Assembly: GCA_934646185.1 (NCBI GenBank)
Contig: CAKUEH010000046.1
Location: 1 to 14,325 of the forward strand
Direction: 5' to 3'
Length of the DNA stretch: 14,325 nucleotides
Origin: an uncultured Oscillospiraceae bacterium
GTDB taxonomy: Bacteria; Bacillota; Clostridia; Oscillospirales; Oscillospiraceae
Below are positions 1 to 6,930 of the stretch, in pieces. Under the pieces are notes generated by a model that had not been told where the DNA came from, did not search any database, and saw only the letters and a program-made list of their open reading frames with translations. Position numbers and translations under genes: made by a program. Each line of letters opens with the position of its first letter. Position 1 is the first letter of the stretch.

Positions 1-83
1 TGTCGGAAGAAATTTCAGAGTGGAGCGGAACTCCAACGGAACTGGCAGAAGCCTTGCATTTAGAGCTAAAGCCTAATGGATAA
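1..83 (+). CDS. 3' end of an unidentified gene (partial)
   Basis: One frame, entering from outside the window, is open from base 3 to a TAA at 81-83 and gives 26 residues that include the run WSGTPTELAEAL. That run resembles the short C-terminal segment found in some plasmid, phage and integrative-element primase or helicase proteins, where a W-x-GT-x-x-EL motif recurs; this is recollection, not a search. The other two forward frames also stop nearby, at about 61-63 and 74-76, so frame choice rests only on residue plausibility. A hairpin lies just after the stop, which fits the end of a transcription unit. The fragment is too short to name. It would fit the AT-rich accessory segment that follows. 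Confidence 0.4.
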   Translation, partial: SEEISEWSGTPTELAEALHLELKPNG

Positions 84-87
84 AGTA

Positions 88-119
88 TACCCCTTCGATA
101 AATTCGAGGGGGTAATTAT
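88..119 (+). terminator. Hairpin after the partial gene, possible weak terminator
   Basis: Bases 88-98 pair with 104-114 (11 bp, one G-U) around a 5-nt loop. Only a short AT-rich tail follows, not a strong T run. It sits a few bases after the stop at 83 and before the next promoter, so it probably separates the two transcription units. Confidence 0.45.
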
Positions 120-132
120 TGCGTAAAAAGGC

Positions 133-161
133 TTGAAATAATCACGATTTCGTGATAATAT
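133..161 (+). promoter_or_regulatory. Promoter of the XRE/restriction-modification operon with an internal operator-like palindrome
   Basis: A -35 box TTGAAA (133-138) and a -10 box TAATAT (156-161) are 17 bp apart. The perfect palindrome ATCACGATTTCGTGAT (141-156, 7-bp arms) fills the spacer and touches the -10. A protein bound there would block RNA polymerase. The first gene downstream encodes a small HTH protein, so negative autoregulation is the simplest reading. Confidence 0.65.
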
Positions 162-193
162 AAACAGAAACAGTGAATGGCTGGAGGTGCAGC

Positions 194-412
194 ATGGCAG
201 TTTCTTATGATAGATTATTTCACTTGATGATCGACAAAAAGATTTCTAATACTCAATTAAAAGATATGGCTGGTGTTAGTGCAAATATTATAACTCGCCT
301 AAAGAAAAATGAGTATGTTTCGCTGGAAAGCATAGAGAAAATATGTTTTGCGCTAAAATGTGAAGTTGGTGAAGTGCTGTACTTTATCCCTGATAATATT
401 AAGGAGAGCTAA
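194..412 (+). CDS. XRE-family HTH transcriptional regulator, likely controller of the downstream R-M genes
   Basis: A 72-residue protein that is almost entirely one helix-turn-helix domain. Residues of the type QLKDMAGVSANIITRLKK form the recognition region, and the tail (ALKCEVGEVLYFIP) is typical of small Cro/C1-like (HTH_26, YozG-type) regulators. The ATG at 194 is chosen because GGAGGT (183-188) lies 5 nt upstream; an in-frame GTG at 173 has no such site. The stop is followed at once by the methylase gene (ATG 416), whose ribosome site AAGGAG (401-406) lies inside this gene's 3' end, so the genes are cotranscribed. Size, position and the palindrome in its promoter fit a C-protein-like controller that delays or tunes expression of a restriction-modification system. 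Binding to that palindrome is inferred. Confidence 0.85.
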   Translation: MAVSYDRLFHLMIDKKISNTQLKDMAGVSANIITRLKKNEYVSLESIEKICFALKCEVGEVLYFIPDNIKES

Positions 413-415
413 ATC

Positions 416-2230
416 ATGCAAGAAATTATTGTAGATGAAGGTAAAATCAAGTGTTTGATTACCGGAAAAATGAGAAAAGAAACACCGGAAGAATACGTAC
501 GTCAGGAATATTGCCGCATTCTTTTGGATGTATATAAATATCCAAAGAGCCATATTGATGTTGAGTATCCCATCAAGGTAGGCTCAACAGATAAAAGATG
601 TGACATCGTTGTTTTTAATGATGAAGAAAAGTCCCAAGACAATATTTATTGGATTGTCGAAACAAAGAAAAAAGATGAAAAAGAGGGTGTGGATCAGCTG
701 TGGAGCTATATGTCTGCGACTACTGCCAGTTTTGGTACATGGACAAATGGCGATGGCATTTTATTCTATTATAAAGATGTTGCTCGTCCTAATCGCTATA
801 CAGAACTTCCTGATATTCCTAAATATAAAGAAAGTGTCGATTCAATCGGTAAGTATAATAAGTCTGATTTGGTAAAATGCACAGACTTGAAAGGCGTTTT
901 TAAGCGTTGTAATAATTACTTTTTTAGTAATCAGGGATTAACTCAGGACAAGCGTTTTTCGGAAATACTTAAAATTCTCTTTTGCAAAATTGAAGACGAG
1001 AAGGATTTGTTTACTGAAAAATGTGAATTTTATGTTACTCCTGAAGAACAAAAGACACAAAACGGTCTTAGCAATGTTCGAGACCGTATTGATAAATTGT
1101 TTGCAAAGGTCAAACTTCGTTTTCAAGAGGATAACATTTTTGAAGCAAACGATGAAATTCAATTAAATGACAGATGTCTTTGCTTTGCGATTGCAGAATT
1201 GCAGAAGTATTCTCTATTGGATACGAATGTGGACATTAAGGGTGTTGCGTTCGAAACATTTGTAGGCGCAAATCTTCGTGGTGAACATGGCGAGTTCTTC
1301 ACCCCAAGAGAAATTGTTTTTATGGCCACTGAAGCTATAATGCCTAAAATAGATGAAACGGTATGCGATCCTGCCTGTGGCTCTGGCGGCTTCTTGGTTA
1401 TGGCGCTAAAAAATATCCGCCAACAATATGAAGATCTGCATAAAAAACGCCCAACATTGAATGTCGTTGGATTATTTAGAGAGTATGCAGATAAGTATAT
1501 TCGTGGCATTGACTTTAATCCTGATTTGTCACGAGTAGCAAAAATGAATATGGTGCTCAATGATGATGGGCATACAGGTATTTTCCATTTTGACTCACTA
1601 ACACCATTTGAACAATGGCCGAATAAAATCACAAACAAAATTGCTAAGGGTAAAATTGATATTATAATGACCAATCCGCCTTTTGGTAAAAAATGCGTGA
1701 TTGATGATAAGAAAATTTTAGAGCACTATCATCTTGGCCATAAGTGGGAAAAAGGAGAAGATGGGACTTGGATTGAAACTAAGAAAGTTGATGAAAGCAG
1801 AACCCCAGATATTCTCTTTATTGAACGGTGCTTGGATTTGTTAAAACCAGGTGGTCGTATGGCCATAGTTCTTCCTGATGGAATTTTAGGAAATAACGGA
1901 TTGGAATATGTGCGTCAATATATTCTTAATAATGCGGATATTGTCGCCATTATAGACTGCCCTGTTGAATCCTTTTTGCCATCTACCGATACAAAAACAT
2001 CTCTTCTCATTTTGAAAAAGAAGAAAAGAGAGGGACTTCCTCAGACTTTTGATACATTTATGGCGATTGCTAAAACATGTGGTCATGATAGAAGGGGAAA
2101 AGAAATTTATGTACGAGATGAAAACGGAGACCCTGTAATTGTTGATGGAAACGCTGTGATAGATAATGATTTTGTTGAAATCACAAGGAGGTTAGTGGAG
2201 CATGTCAAAACTCGAAATATTTATAACTAA
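416..2230 (+). CDS. HsdR-N-like nuclease domain fused to N6-adenine DNA methylase (type I/IIB-like R-M subunit)
   Basis: This 604-residue protein has two recognisable parts. Residues about 20-125 resemble the HsdR N-terminal (HSDR_N_2) fold: E50, D63 in KRCDIVVF and the E82-T-K84 motif in WIVETKK form a PD-(D/E)xK-type set, followed by a QLWSYM segment and TNG. Residues about 220-600 are an HsdM-type N6-adenine methylase. They contain FETFVGANLRGEHGEFFTPR, the SAM-binding motif DPACGSGGF (318-326) and the catalytic motif NPPF (420-423). A helicase/translocase is absent. A specificity subunit gene follows and overlaps by 29 bp. The combination matches the BcgI type IIB plan, in which one subunit both cuts and methylates, guided by a separate S protein. 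Alternatively it is a type I methylase with an accessory domain and hsdR lies elsewhere. Methylase assignment is firm; nuclease activity is inferred. Confidence 0.88.
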   Translation: MQEIIVDEGKIKCLITGKMRKETPEEYVRQEYCRILLDVYKYPKSHIDVEYPIKVGSTDKRCDIVVFNDEEKSQDNIYWIVETKKKDEKEGVDQLWSYMSATTASFGTWTNGDGILFYYKDVARPNRYTELPDIPKYKESVDSIGKYNKSDLVKCTDLKGVFKRCNNYFFSNQGLTQDKRFSEILKILFCKIEDEKDLFTEKCEFYVTPEEQKTQNGLSNVRDRIDKLFAKVKLRFQEDNIFEANDEIQLNDRCLCFAIAELQKYSLLDTNVDIKGVAFETFVGANLRGEHGEFFTPREIVFMATEAIMPKIDETVCDPACGSGGFLVMALKNIRQQYEDLHKKRPTLNVVGLFREYADKYIRGIDFNPDLSRVAKMNMVLNDDGHTGIFHFDSLTPFEQWPNKITNKIAKGKIDIIMTNPPFGKKCVIDDKKILEHYHLGHKWEKGEDGTWIETKKVDESRTPDILFIERCLDLLKPGGRMAIVLPDGILGNNGLEYVRQYILNNADIVAIIDCPVESFLPSTDTKTSLLILKKKKREGLPQTFDTFMAIAKTCGHDRRGKEIYVRDENGDPVIVDGNAVIDNDFVEITRRLVEHVKTRNIYN

Positions 2231-3569
2231 CCCCATAAAATTGTCAGCAGGATCGTTTTATCCGAGAAATTATAATCCAAAATATCTGTTTGTAAAAGAA
2301 GGAATGTCAACTTGTCCAACGATGTCTCAGTATATAGTTGGAGATATAAAGGGTGGTTCTACTCCGCCGGCATATTTCTTCTACAAGGATCATGGAGTAC
2401 CTTTTATCAAAACTTCAGCGGTTTCAAGGCATTATATAAATGTAAATGATTTACAGTTGATCAATGAAGGGTTTCATAACAAAACTATCAAACGATCAAT
2501 TACCCATCCTTATGATATCATTTACACTATGACTGGCAAATTTATGGGTAAAGCTGCAATGTGTCCTCCAACTATTGCAGAAATGAATATGAGTCAGAAT
2601 AGTGTTGTATTACGCACAGCATCGCCAAAAGAAGCTGCATTTTTGACAATTTACCTTAATTCTCAAATTAATAGAATACAGGTACGGGGAACATATTCTA
2701 TTACAAAGCAGAAATTTATGAATCAAGGGAAAATTGCTAATCTAAAGGTTATGAAATGCGATAGTAAATATGATGCCTTGATGCAGAAATATATAGATGC
2801 ATTCGACAGTTATTATTATGCTGTACTTCGTATTCAGGAGATTATTTCGAAATTCAACAAAGATTATCATTTCTCTTTTAAAGACGAATCTCAGTTTGGA
2901 TTTGTGGTAAAGCCAGGTTCATTTGATAAGCGAATGCTGATGCCGAATTTCTATCGTCCTGATGTTGAGGAAACTATCGCTACGCTTAATGATGGAATCA
3001 ATACTATTGGATTGGATTCCGAAAATCTTAGTAAGGGTGACGAGGTTGGAAGTGCCAATTACTTGGAAGAAGGCATTCCTTTCATAAAGACAAGTGATAT
3101 TATCAACTTTGATGTGGATTATGAGCCTGATTGTTATTGCCCAGAATCCTTTTTATCTCAACTGGAGCAAGACATTAAATGCGGAGATATAATCTTTACT
3201 AAGGATGGAAAACCGGGTGAAGTAGCCATTATCCAAGAGGATAATAAGGTGATTATTTCAAGTGGTCTTGTAAAGTATAGACCACGAAATACTGATGAAA
3301 GATATTGGGTATTTTTGCTTCTTTCCAGTAAATATGGTGAGTCATATTTTAAGAAATGGTTTGTTATTGCTTCAACTATGCTTCACCTTAGAGCCGATTT
3401 TTTTGAAGCATTTGCAATTCCAGAAATAACAGATGATGTAAAGGTCAAATACATTGATTCTCTTGAACGAGCGTTTGACCAAAAACGTGATGCGTATATT
3501 AAAATTGCTAAAATCAAAACAGTTGTTGAGGAATCATTTACAAATCCCTCTATTAACTTAAGTATTTAA
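2202..3569 (+). CDS. Restriction-modification DNA specificity subunit (HsdS-like, two TRDs)
   Basis: A 455-residue S-type protein that would recognise a bipartite DNA target and direct the preceding nuclease-methylase. Two target-recognition domains are visible as an internal duplication. The first half has GDIKGGSTPP then PFIKTS (67-72); the second half has GDEVGSANYLEEG then PFIKTS (293-298). Each is followed by a typical TRD pattern in which the protein alternates with KxG-type turns. A helical segment around residues 195-225 would be the spacer between TRDs. The start at 2202 has AAGGAGG (2185-2191) 10 nt upstream and lies inside the methylase gene, so translation is coupled. The gene ends in front of a strong hairpin. 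S subunits vary quickly, so the target cannot be read from sequence. Confidence 0.88.
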   Translation: MSKLEIFITNPIKLSAGSFYPRNYNPKYLFVKEGMSTCPTMSQYIVGDIKGGSTPPAYFFYKDHGVPFIKTSAVSRHYINVNDLQLINEGFHNKTIKRSITHPYDIIYTMTGKFMGKAAMCPPTIAEMNMSQNSVVLRTASPKEAAFLTIYLNSQINRIQVRGTYSITKQKFMNQGKIANLKVMKCDSKYDALMQKYIDAFDSYYYAVLRIQEIISKFNKDYHFSFKDESQFGFVVKPGSFDKRMLMPNFYRPDVEETIATLNDGINTIGLDSENLSKGDEVGSANYLEEGIPFIKTSDIINFDVDYEPDCYCPESFLSQLEQDIKCGDIIFTKDGKPGEVAIIQEDNKVIISSGLVKYRPRNTDERYWVFLLLSSKYGESYFKKWFVIASTMLHLRADFFEAFAIPEITDDVKVKYIDSLERAFDQKRDAYIKIAKIKTVVEESFTNPSINLSI

Positions 3570-3573
3570 GGCA

Positions 3574-3606
3574 ATCAGCCGAGCAGCTAGCCACTGCCCG
3601 GCTGAT
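3574..3606. terminator. Hairpin between the convergent hsdS-like and DUF6809-like genes
   Basis: ATCAGCCG (3574-3581) pairs perfectly with CGGCTGAT (3599-3606). After one mismatch, GCAG (3583-3586) pairs with CTGC (3594-3597). It lies in the 48-bp gap between two genes that point towards each other. No clear T run follows on either strand, so it may act as a bidirectional but weak terminator. Confidence 0.5.
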
Positions 3607-3617
3607 CGATACGATTG

Positions 3618-3881
3618 CTACTCTTCCATGACCTCCAACATCATCCTAGCACCCAACTTAAAACCGTTCTGGAATATCAGGCAATCTGTTGTCATCTGAT
3701 GCTCATGAACGGCATCTGTGTAGCGAGAGAACAGTTCTTTCTGTTCGTCTGTCATGGTTGCTTGGAGCTTTTCTTCGTTTCGGCAGATCAGCTCCAGCAG
3801 TTTCTTGTACTCCTTACAAGAGGATGTGTCATACTCTGTTGGCTCAATATTGTCATACCAGAATTCTTCAAGGATTCTCAT
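3618..3881 (-). CDS. DUF6809-like small protein
   Basis: An 87-residue protein beginning MRILEEFWYDNI and ending in NGFKLGARMMLEVMEE. The opening ILEE-W-Y-NI pattern, the central DEQKELFSRY and the closing F-LGAR-M-EVM match my memory of the DUF6809 family, which is common in Clostridia and often sits beside TnpV-like genes on mobile elements; its function is unknown. The ATG at 3881 has GGGGAGG about 7 nt upstream and overlaps the TnpV stop by 4 bp (ATGA), so it is translationally coupled to that gene. A longer frame exists upstream but would overlap TnpV coding sequence without a ribosome site. It is mostly predicted helical, with no signal peptide or membrane segment. Confidence 0.75.
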   Translation of the reverse strand: MRILEEFWYDNIEPTEYDTSSCKEYKKLLELICRNEEKLQATMTDEQKELFSRYTDAVHEHQMTTDCLIFQNGFKLGARMMLEVMEE

Positions 3882-4267
3882 ACCACATCCTCCCCATAGA
3901 TCAGCTCTTGGAGGACGATTTCCTCTGCACGATTGTGGATGCTGTTCATAGCCCTGACCCATGCAAGCTGATCCTGCGCTTTCAGACAGTCGTTTATGCC
4001 CTCTTTCTCTGCCATCTGTGTTACAAGCAGGTCGAGCTTATTGCGAGCCTGAGTGTCAAAATCTGCAAGATAGTGGAACAGCTTGCCGCTGAGAACCAGA
4101 TTGGAGTAGATGATCGGACGATGCTCTTTGAGGTACTGCTGATGCTTCCTGCCCCAGACGCCAATGGTGTGGATTTCTTCCTCCGGGATGGCCAGACACG
4201 GCAGATAATAATCTCCATGCAGTTCATACCAAAGTCCGTTGCTGCTGTTATAGATGTATTCTTCCAT
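3878..4267 (-). CDS. tnpV: TnpV-family transposon-associated protein
   Basis: A 129-residue protein with features recalled for the TnpV family (PF14198): GDYYLPCLAIPEEE near the N-terminus, then GRKHQQYLKEHRP, LVLSGKLFHYLADFD and, near the end, WVRAMNSIHNRAEEIVLQELIYG. TnpV genes occur in conjugative and mobilisable transposons of Clostridia; their biochemical role is not established, and no catalytic motif is visible here. The ATG at 4267 is preferred over one five codons earlier because a GGGGG run (4275-4279) lies 7 nt upstream. It heads a two-gene unit with the DUF6809-like gene. Its presence marks the surrounding AT-rich segment as mobile-element DNA. No integrase is found within the window. 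Confidence 0.8.
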   Translation of the reverse strand: MEEYIYNSSNGLWYELHGDYYLPCLAIPEEEIHTIGVWGRKHQQYLKEHRPIIYSNLVLSGKLFHYLADFDTQARNKLDLLVTQMAEKEGINDCLKAQDQLAWVRAMNSIHNRAEEIVLQELIYGEDVV

Positions 4268-4364
4268 ATTGCAAACCCCCATGTATTTACTTGAAATAGA
4301 TAGTGCCGAGTGGCTTTGAGGTGAATCAGCCAGCGGAGGTTGCGTCGCAGCCAGTGGCTACAAA
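4268..4364. other. Edge of the accessory segment, no confident gene
   Basis: This is the 5' side of tnpV and the start of the change from AT-rich to GC-rich DNA. Two short frames are open here (4300-4404 and from 4320 into the small gene below), neither with a convincing start signal. Repeats of TGGCTAC occur 11 bp apart (about 4355-4361 and 4366-4372), roughly one helical turn, which could be recombinase arm sites or chance. No promoter for tnpV is convincing. Confidence 0.35.
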
Positions 4365-4502
4365 ATGGCTACAGAATTTCCAAGGGACGCTACGGATAGC
4401 CTAAAATGTGTGGAATATGTGGGCGAAAAGCGTACTATCAGTGCATATTATCACGAGAAATTAAGGTCTGGCGCTCGAGTGGGAATGATTTTTAGTATCT
4501 GA
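4365..4502 (+). pseudogene. Small gene or truncated 3' gene end next to a terminator
   Basis: An ATG at 4365 opens a 45-codon frame with a protein-like composition, containing VEYVGEKRTISAYYHEKL and ending ARVGMIFSI. The frame is open further upstream only to 4320. No good ribosome binding site precedes 4365, but the stop is only 10 bp before a strong + strand intrinsic terminator, as expected for the true end of a gene. I do not recognise the protein. It may be an intact small gene, or the 3' remnant of a gene cut by the mobile-element insertion. Confidence 0.35.
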
Positions 4503-4512
4503 GAATCCATAT

Positions 4513-4550
4513 GCCGCCCATGGGAGAAAACCTGTGGGCGGTGTTTTTTC
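4513..4550 (+). terminator. Intrinsic terminator
   Basis: CCGCCCA (4514-4520) pairs with TGGGCGG (4535-4541), followed by TGTTTTTT (4542-4549). It is a typical rho-independent terminator for + strand transcription. The only upstream + strand reading frame nearby is the small one ending at 4502. Confidence 0.8.
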
Positions 4551-4606
4551 AAGGCCTCAAGGATATATTACTCTGATTTTCCTAACTGTCTGCGCTGCCG
4601 GTGTGA

Positions 4607-4648
4607 TTGACATTTTATGCTTCTGCGCTATAATAAACATATACCCCT
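4607..4648 (+). promoter_or_regulatory. Promoter of csoR with a TATACCCC half-site
   Basis: TTGACA (4607-4612) and TATAAT (4629-4634) are 16 bp apart, both perfect consensus. TATACCCC (4640-4647) lies at the expected start of transcription and recurs at 5017-5024 in the ATPase leader, so it may be a CsoR half-site for autoregulation. Confidence 0.75.
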
Positions 4649-4668
4649 TAGTGTTTGGAGGATGCGCA

Positions 4669-4944
4669 ATGAGACAATGTATGGACGCAGAGAATCTGCA
4701 TCGGCGTTTGAAGAAAATAATCGGACAGGTACAGGCCATAGACCGCATGATCGACGAGGATATTCCCTGCGAGGATATTCTGGCGCAGATCAACGCGGCC
4801 AAATCCGCGCTGCACGGCTGTGGAAAGGTCGTACTGGAAGGACATATCAAGCACTGCGTCCGGGATGGGATCGAGCATGGCGACGCAGATAAGACGATCG
4901 ACAGCTTCACCAAAGCGGTAGAACGGTTCTCGAATATGGGATAA
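4669..4944 (+). CDS. csoR: CsoR-family metal-sensing transcriptional repressor
   Basis: A 91-residue all-helical protein of the DUF156/CsoR family (motifs RRLKKIIGQVQAIDRM, DILAQINAAKSAL and GHIKHC). C34, H59 and C63 match the Cys-His-Cys ligand set that binds Cu(I) in CsoR; nickel and formaldehyde sensors of the family differ at these or neighbouring positions. The family represses by binding DNA as a tetramer and lets go when loaded with metal. The ATG at 4669 has GGAGGA (4657-4662) upstream; earlier in-frame codons would read through the promoter. The gene has its own terminator and is followed by a P-type ATPase whose promoter contains a TACCC-type palindrome, a classic target of this family. 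Copper is the likeliest signal, but the ATPase leaves the metal open. Confidence 0.88.
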   Translation: MRQCMDAENLHRRLKKIIGQVQAIDRMIDEDIPCEDILAQINAAKSALHGCGKVVLEGHIKHCVRDGIEHGDADKTIDSFTKAVERFSNMG

Positions 4945-4953
4945 ACGAAACGC

Positions 4954-4981
4954 AAAAGCAGCCCGTCCGGGCTGCTTTTTT
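4954..4981 (+). terminator. Intrinsic terminator of csoR
   Basis: AAAAGCAGCCC (4954-4964) pairs with GGGCTGCTTTT (4969-4979) around a GTCC loop, continuing into T residues to 4981. It separates csoR from the ATPase promoter. Confidence 0.9.
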
Positions 4982-4982
4982 C

Positions 4983-5030
4983 TTGACTTTTGATACCCAT
5001 ATGGGTATACTGTACCTATACCCCATATAG
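4983..5030 (+). promoter_or_regulatory. ATPase promoter with CsoR-type operator
   Basis: TTGACT (4983-4988) and TATACT (5006-5011) are 17 bp apart. The perfect palindrome ATACCCATATGGGTAT (4993-5008) fills the spacer and overlaps the -10. Its TACCC/GGGTA arms match the general form of CsoR-family operators. A further TATACCCC lies at 5017-5024, flanked by a CTATA/TATAG inverted repeat. Confidence 0.8.
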
Positions 5031-5049
5031 TATTGAAAAGAGGCTGATT

Positions 5050-6930
5050 ATGAAATCTCTTATGAAAAAGCTGGAGCGTCTGCTGGAGCTGGGCGGCATA
5101 AAAAAAGACGTCACGTTTCTGGTGATCTCCGGCGTCGCGGTCATCTGCAGTCTGTTGAAATTGGATCCGCTTCCGTTTGATATGGCGTGGATCGCGATCA
5201 TTCTGTGCGGGATCCCGATCGTCCTGGAGGCGGTCGTCGGATTGGTCACGGCATTTGACATTAAGGCGGATGTGCTGGTCTCTCTGGCGCTGATCGCGTC
5301 GGTCTGCATCGGAGAGATCTTTGCTGCCGGCGAAGTGGCGTTCATCATGCAGCTTGGCGCGCTGCTTGAGGAATTGACCGTTGCAAAGGCCAGAGCCGGG
5401 ATTGAAAAGCTGGTGCATCTGACGCCGCAGACAGCCCGTGTGCTGCGAAACGGCAGAGAAGTCATGCTCCCTGCTGAGCAGGTCAGGGTCGGAGACCGGC
5501 TCCGCGTTCTGCCCGGTGAAAGCGTTCCTGTCGACGGCATTATTCTTTCCGGACAGACCTCCATCAATCAGGCGGTCATGACCGGCGAGTCCTTGCCGGT
5601 CGATAAGACGGCCGGCGATACGGTATCCAGCGGTACCGTCAACCAGTTTGGCGCGTTCGAGATGGAAGCGACTAAGGTCGGAGAAGACAGCTCGATCCAG
5701 CGCATGATCCGGCTGGTGCAGTCTGCGGATGCGGGTAAGGCGAAGATCGTCGGCCTGGCGGATCGCTGGGCGACGTGGATCGTGGTCATTGCCCTGAGCG
5801 CCGCGGCACTGACCTGGATCATCACCGGTCAGATCATCCGGGCTGTTACGATCCTGGTCGTATTTTGCCCCTGTGCGCACGTGCTGGCGACCCCCACGGC
5901 CATTATGGCCGCCATCGGCAACGCCACGAAGCATGGCTTCCTCGTCCGCGCGGGCGACGCCTTGGAACGGTTGTCAAAGGCGAAGGGCCTGGCTTTTGAC
6001 AAGACCGGCACGCTGACTTACGGATCGCCTGAGGTCGTGGCAGTCAGCAGCGTTTCCGATCGTCTTGAAACAGAAGCGCTCTGCCGGCTGGCTGCATCCG
6101 CCGAGCAGCTTTCTGAACATCCGCTCGGGAAAGCGATCGTCAGCTGTTGCAAAAAAAGCGGCGCTACGCTGGCGCCCGCGTCCGCATTTCAGATGATCCC
6201 CGGGCGCGGCGTATGCGCGCAGATCGAAGGAAAAGCCGTTCTGGCCGGAAACACGGAGCTGCTGCGGGAGCACAGCGTTTCATTCGCGCTTCCATCCGAT
6301 GCCGCAGACTATCTCCAGCAGGGCTGCACCATCACTTATGTGGCCGTGGATGGGGTTTTTGCAGGGTTCCTTGCGCTGGCCGATACCGTGCGGAAAGAGA
6401 GCGCAGCGACGATCTCTGCGCTGTCCAGGCTTGGCGTACAGCCCGTGCTGCTCACCGGCGACCATGAAAGCGCTGCAAATGCCATTGCAGGCAGCCTGCA
6501 CATTCAGGAAGTCCGCGCAAACTGTCTGCCGGAAGACAAACTGAACTACATCGGCGGCTATCAGGCGAAGGGTCTGCCCGTCTGCATGATCGGCGACGGC
6601 GTGAACGATGCACCGGCGCTCAAAAAAGCGGATGTCGGCATTGCGATGGGCGGCGTGGGCAGCGACATTGCCGTGGATGCGGCGGATATCGCGCTTGTGG
6701 ACGATGAGGTGCGGGAGCTTCCGCATCTGGTGGCGCTTTCCAAGCGAATGATGACCACGATCAAGCTGAACATGGCCTTCTCGATGACGCTCAATTTCAT
6801 CGCAATCGCGTTGGCCATCATCGGAACGCTGAACCCCGTCGTCGGCGCGCTGGTACATAACGCAGGCTCTGTGCTTGTCATTATAAATTCAGCATTTTTA
6901 TTAAATTGGAGGAGAAAATCATGTTTCTGA
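5050..6930 (+). CDS. P1B-type heavy-metal translocating ATPase
   Basis: A 626-residue membrane ATPase that should move a transition-metal ion across the cytoplasmic membrane at the cost of ATP. Visible motifs in order: TGES of the actuator domain (178-181), the metal-site CPC (273-275, followed by AHVLATPTA), the phosphorylation motif DKTGT (D317), the HP motif (H357-P358), GDGVND (515-520) and a last membrane helix with HNAGS (603-607). There is no N-terminal CxxC metal-binding domain; the protein begins close to its first helices. CPC plus a late HN-x-x-S motif differs from classical copper ATPases (which have MxxSS) and recalls CtpC-like enzymes, so copper specificity is not certain despite the adjacent csoR. 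The ATG at 5050 has AGAGG (5039-5043) upstream; an earlier in-frame start would lie in the operator. Its 3' end overlaps the next gene by 10 bp. Confidence 0.9.
   Translation: MKSLMKKLERLLELGGIKKDVTFLVISGVAVICSLLKLDPLPFDMAWIAIILCGIPIVLEAVVGLVTAFDIKADVLVSLALIASVCIGEIFAAGEVAFIMQLGALLEELTVAKARAGIEKLVHLTPQTARVLRNGREVMLPAEQVRVGDRLRVLPGESVPVDGIILSGQTSINQAVMTGESLPVDKTAGDTVSSGTVNQFGAFEMEATKVGEDSSIQRMIRLVQSADAGKAKIVGLADRWATWIVVIALSAAALTWIITGQIIRAVTILVVFCPCAHVLATPTAIMAAIGNATKHGFLVRAGDALERLSKAKGLAFDKTGTLTYGSPEVVAVSSVSDRLETEALCRLAASAEQLSEHPLGKAIVSCCKKSGATLAPASAFQMIPGRGVCAQIEGKAVLAGNTELLREHSVSFALPSDAADYLQQGCTITYVAVDGVFAGFLALADTVRKESAATISALSRLGVQPVLLTGDHESAANAIAGSLHIQEVRANCLPEDKLNYIGGYQAKGLPVCMIGDGVNDAPALKKADVGIAMGGVGSDIAVDAADIALVDDEVRELPHLVALSKRMMTTIKLNMAFSMTLNFIAIALAIIGTLNPVVGALVHNAGSVLVIINSAFLLNWRRKSCF

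Noticed and set aside
86..95. TATACCCCTT shared with the csoR promoter (4640-4649), possible extra CsoR site
   Set aside because: Here the motif forms one arm of a hairpin after an unrelated gene in AT-rich accessory DNA. One 10-mer match is weak evidence.
4448..4458. TTATCACGA, matching half of the XRE-promoter palindrome
   Set aside because: Only one half-site, inside a possible coding frame and without a promoter; chance is likely.
4648..5934. 428-codon - strand open frame opposite csoR and the ATPase
   Set aside because: It crosses csoR, a terminator and a promoter, and its product is an Asp/Arg/Gln-rich shadow sequence.
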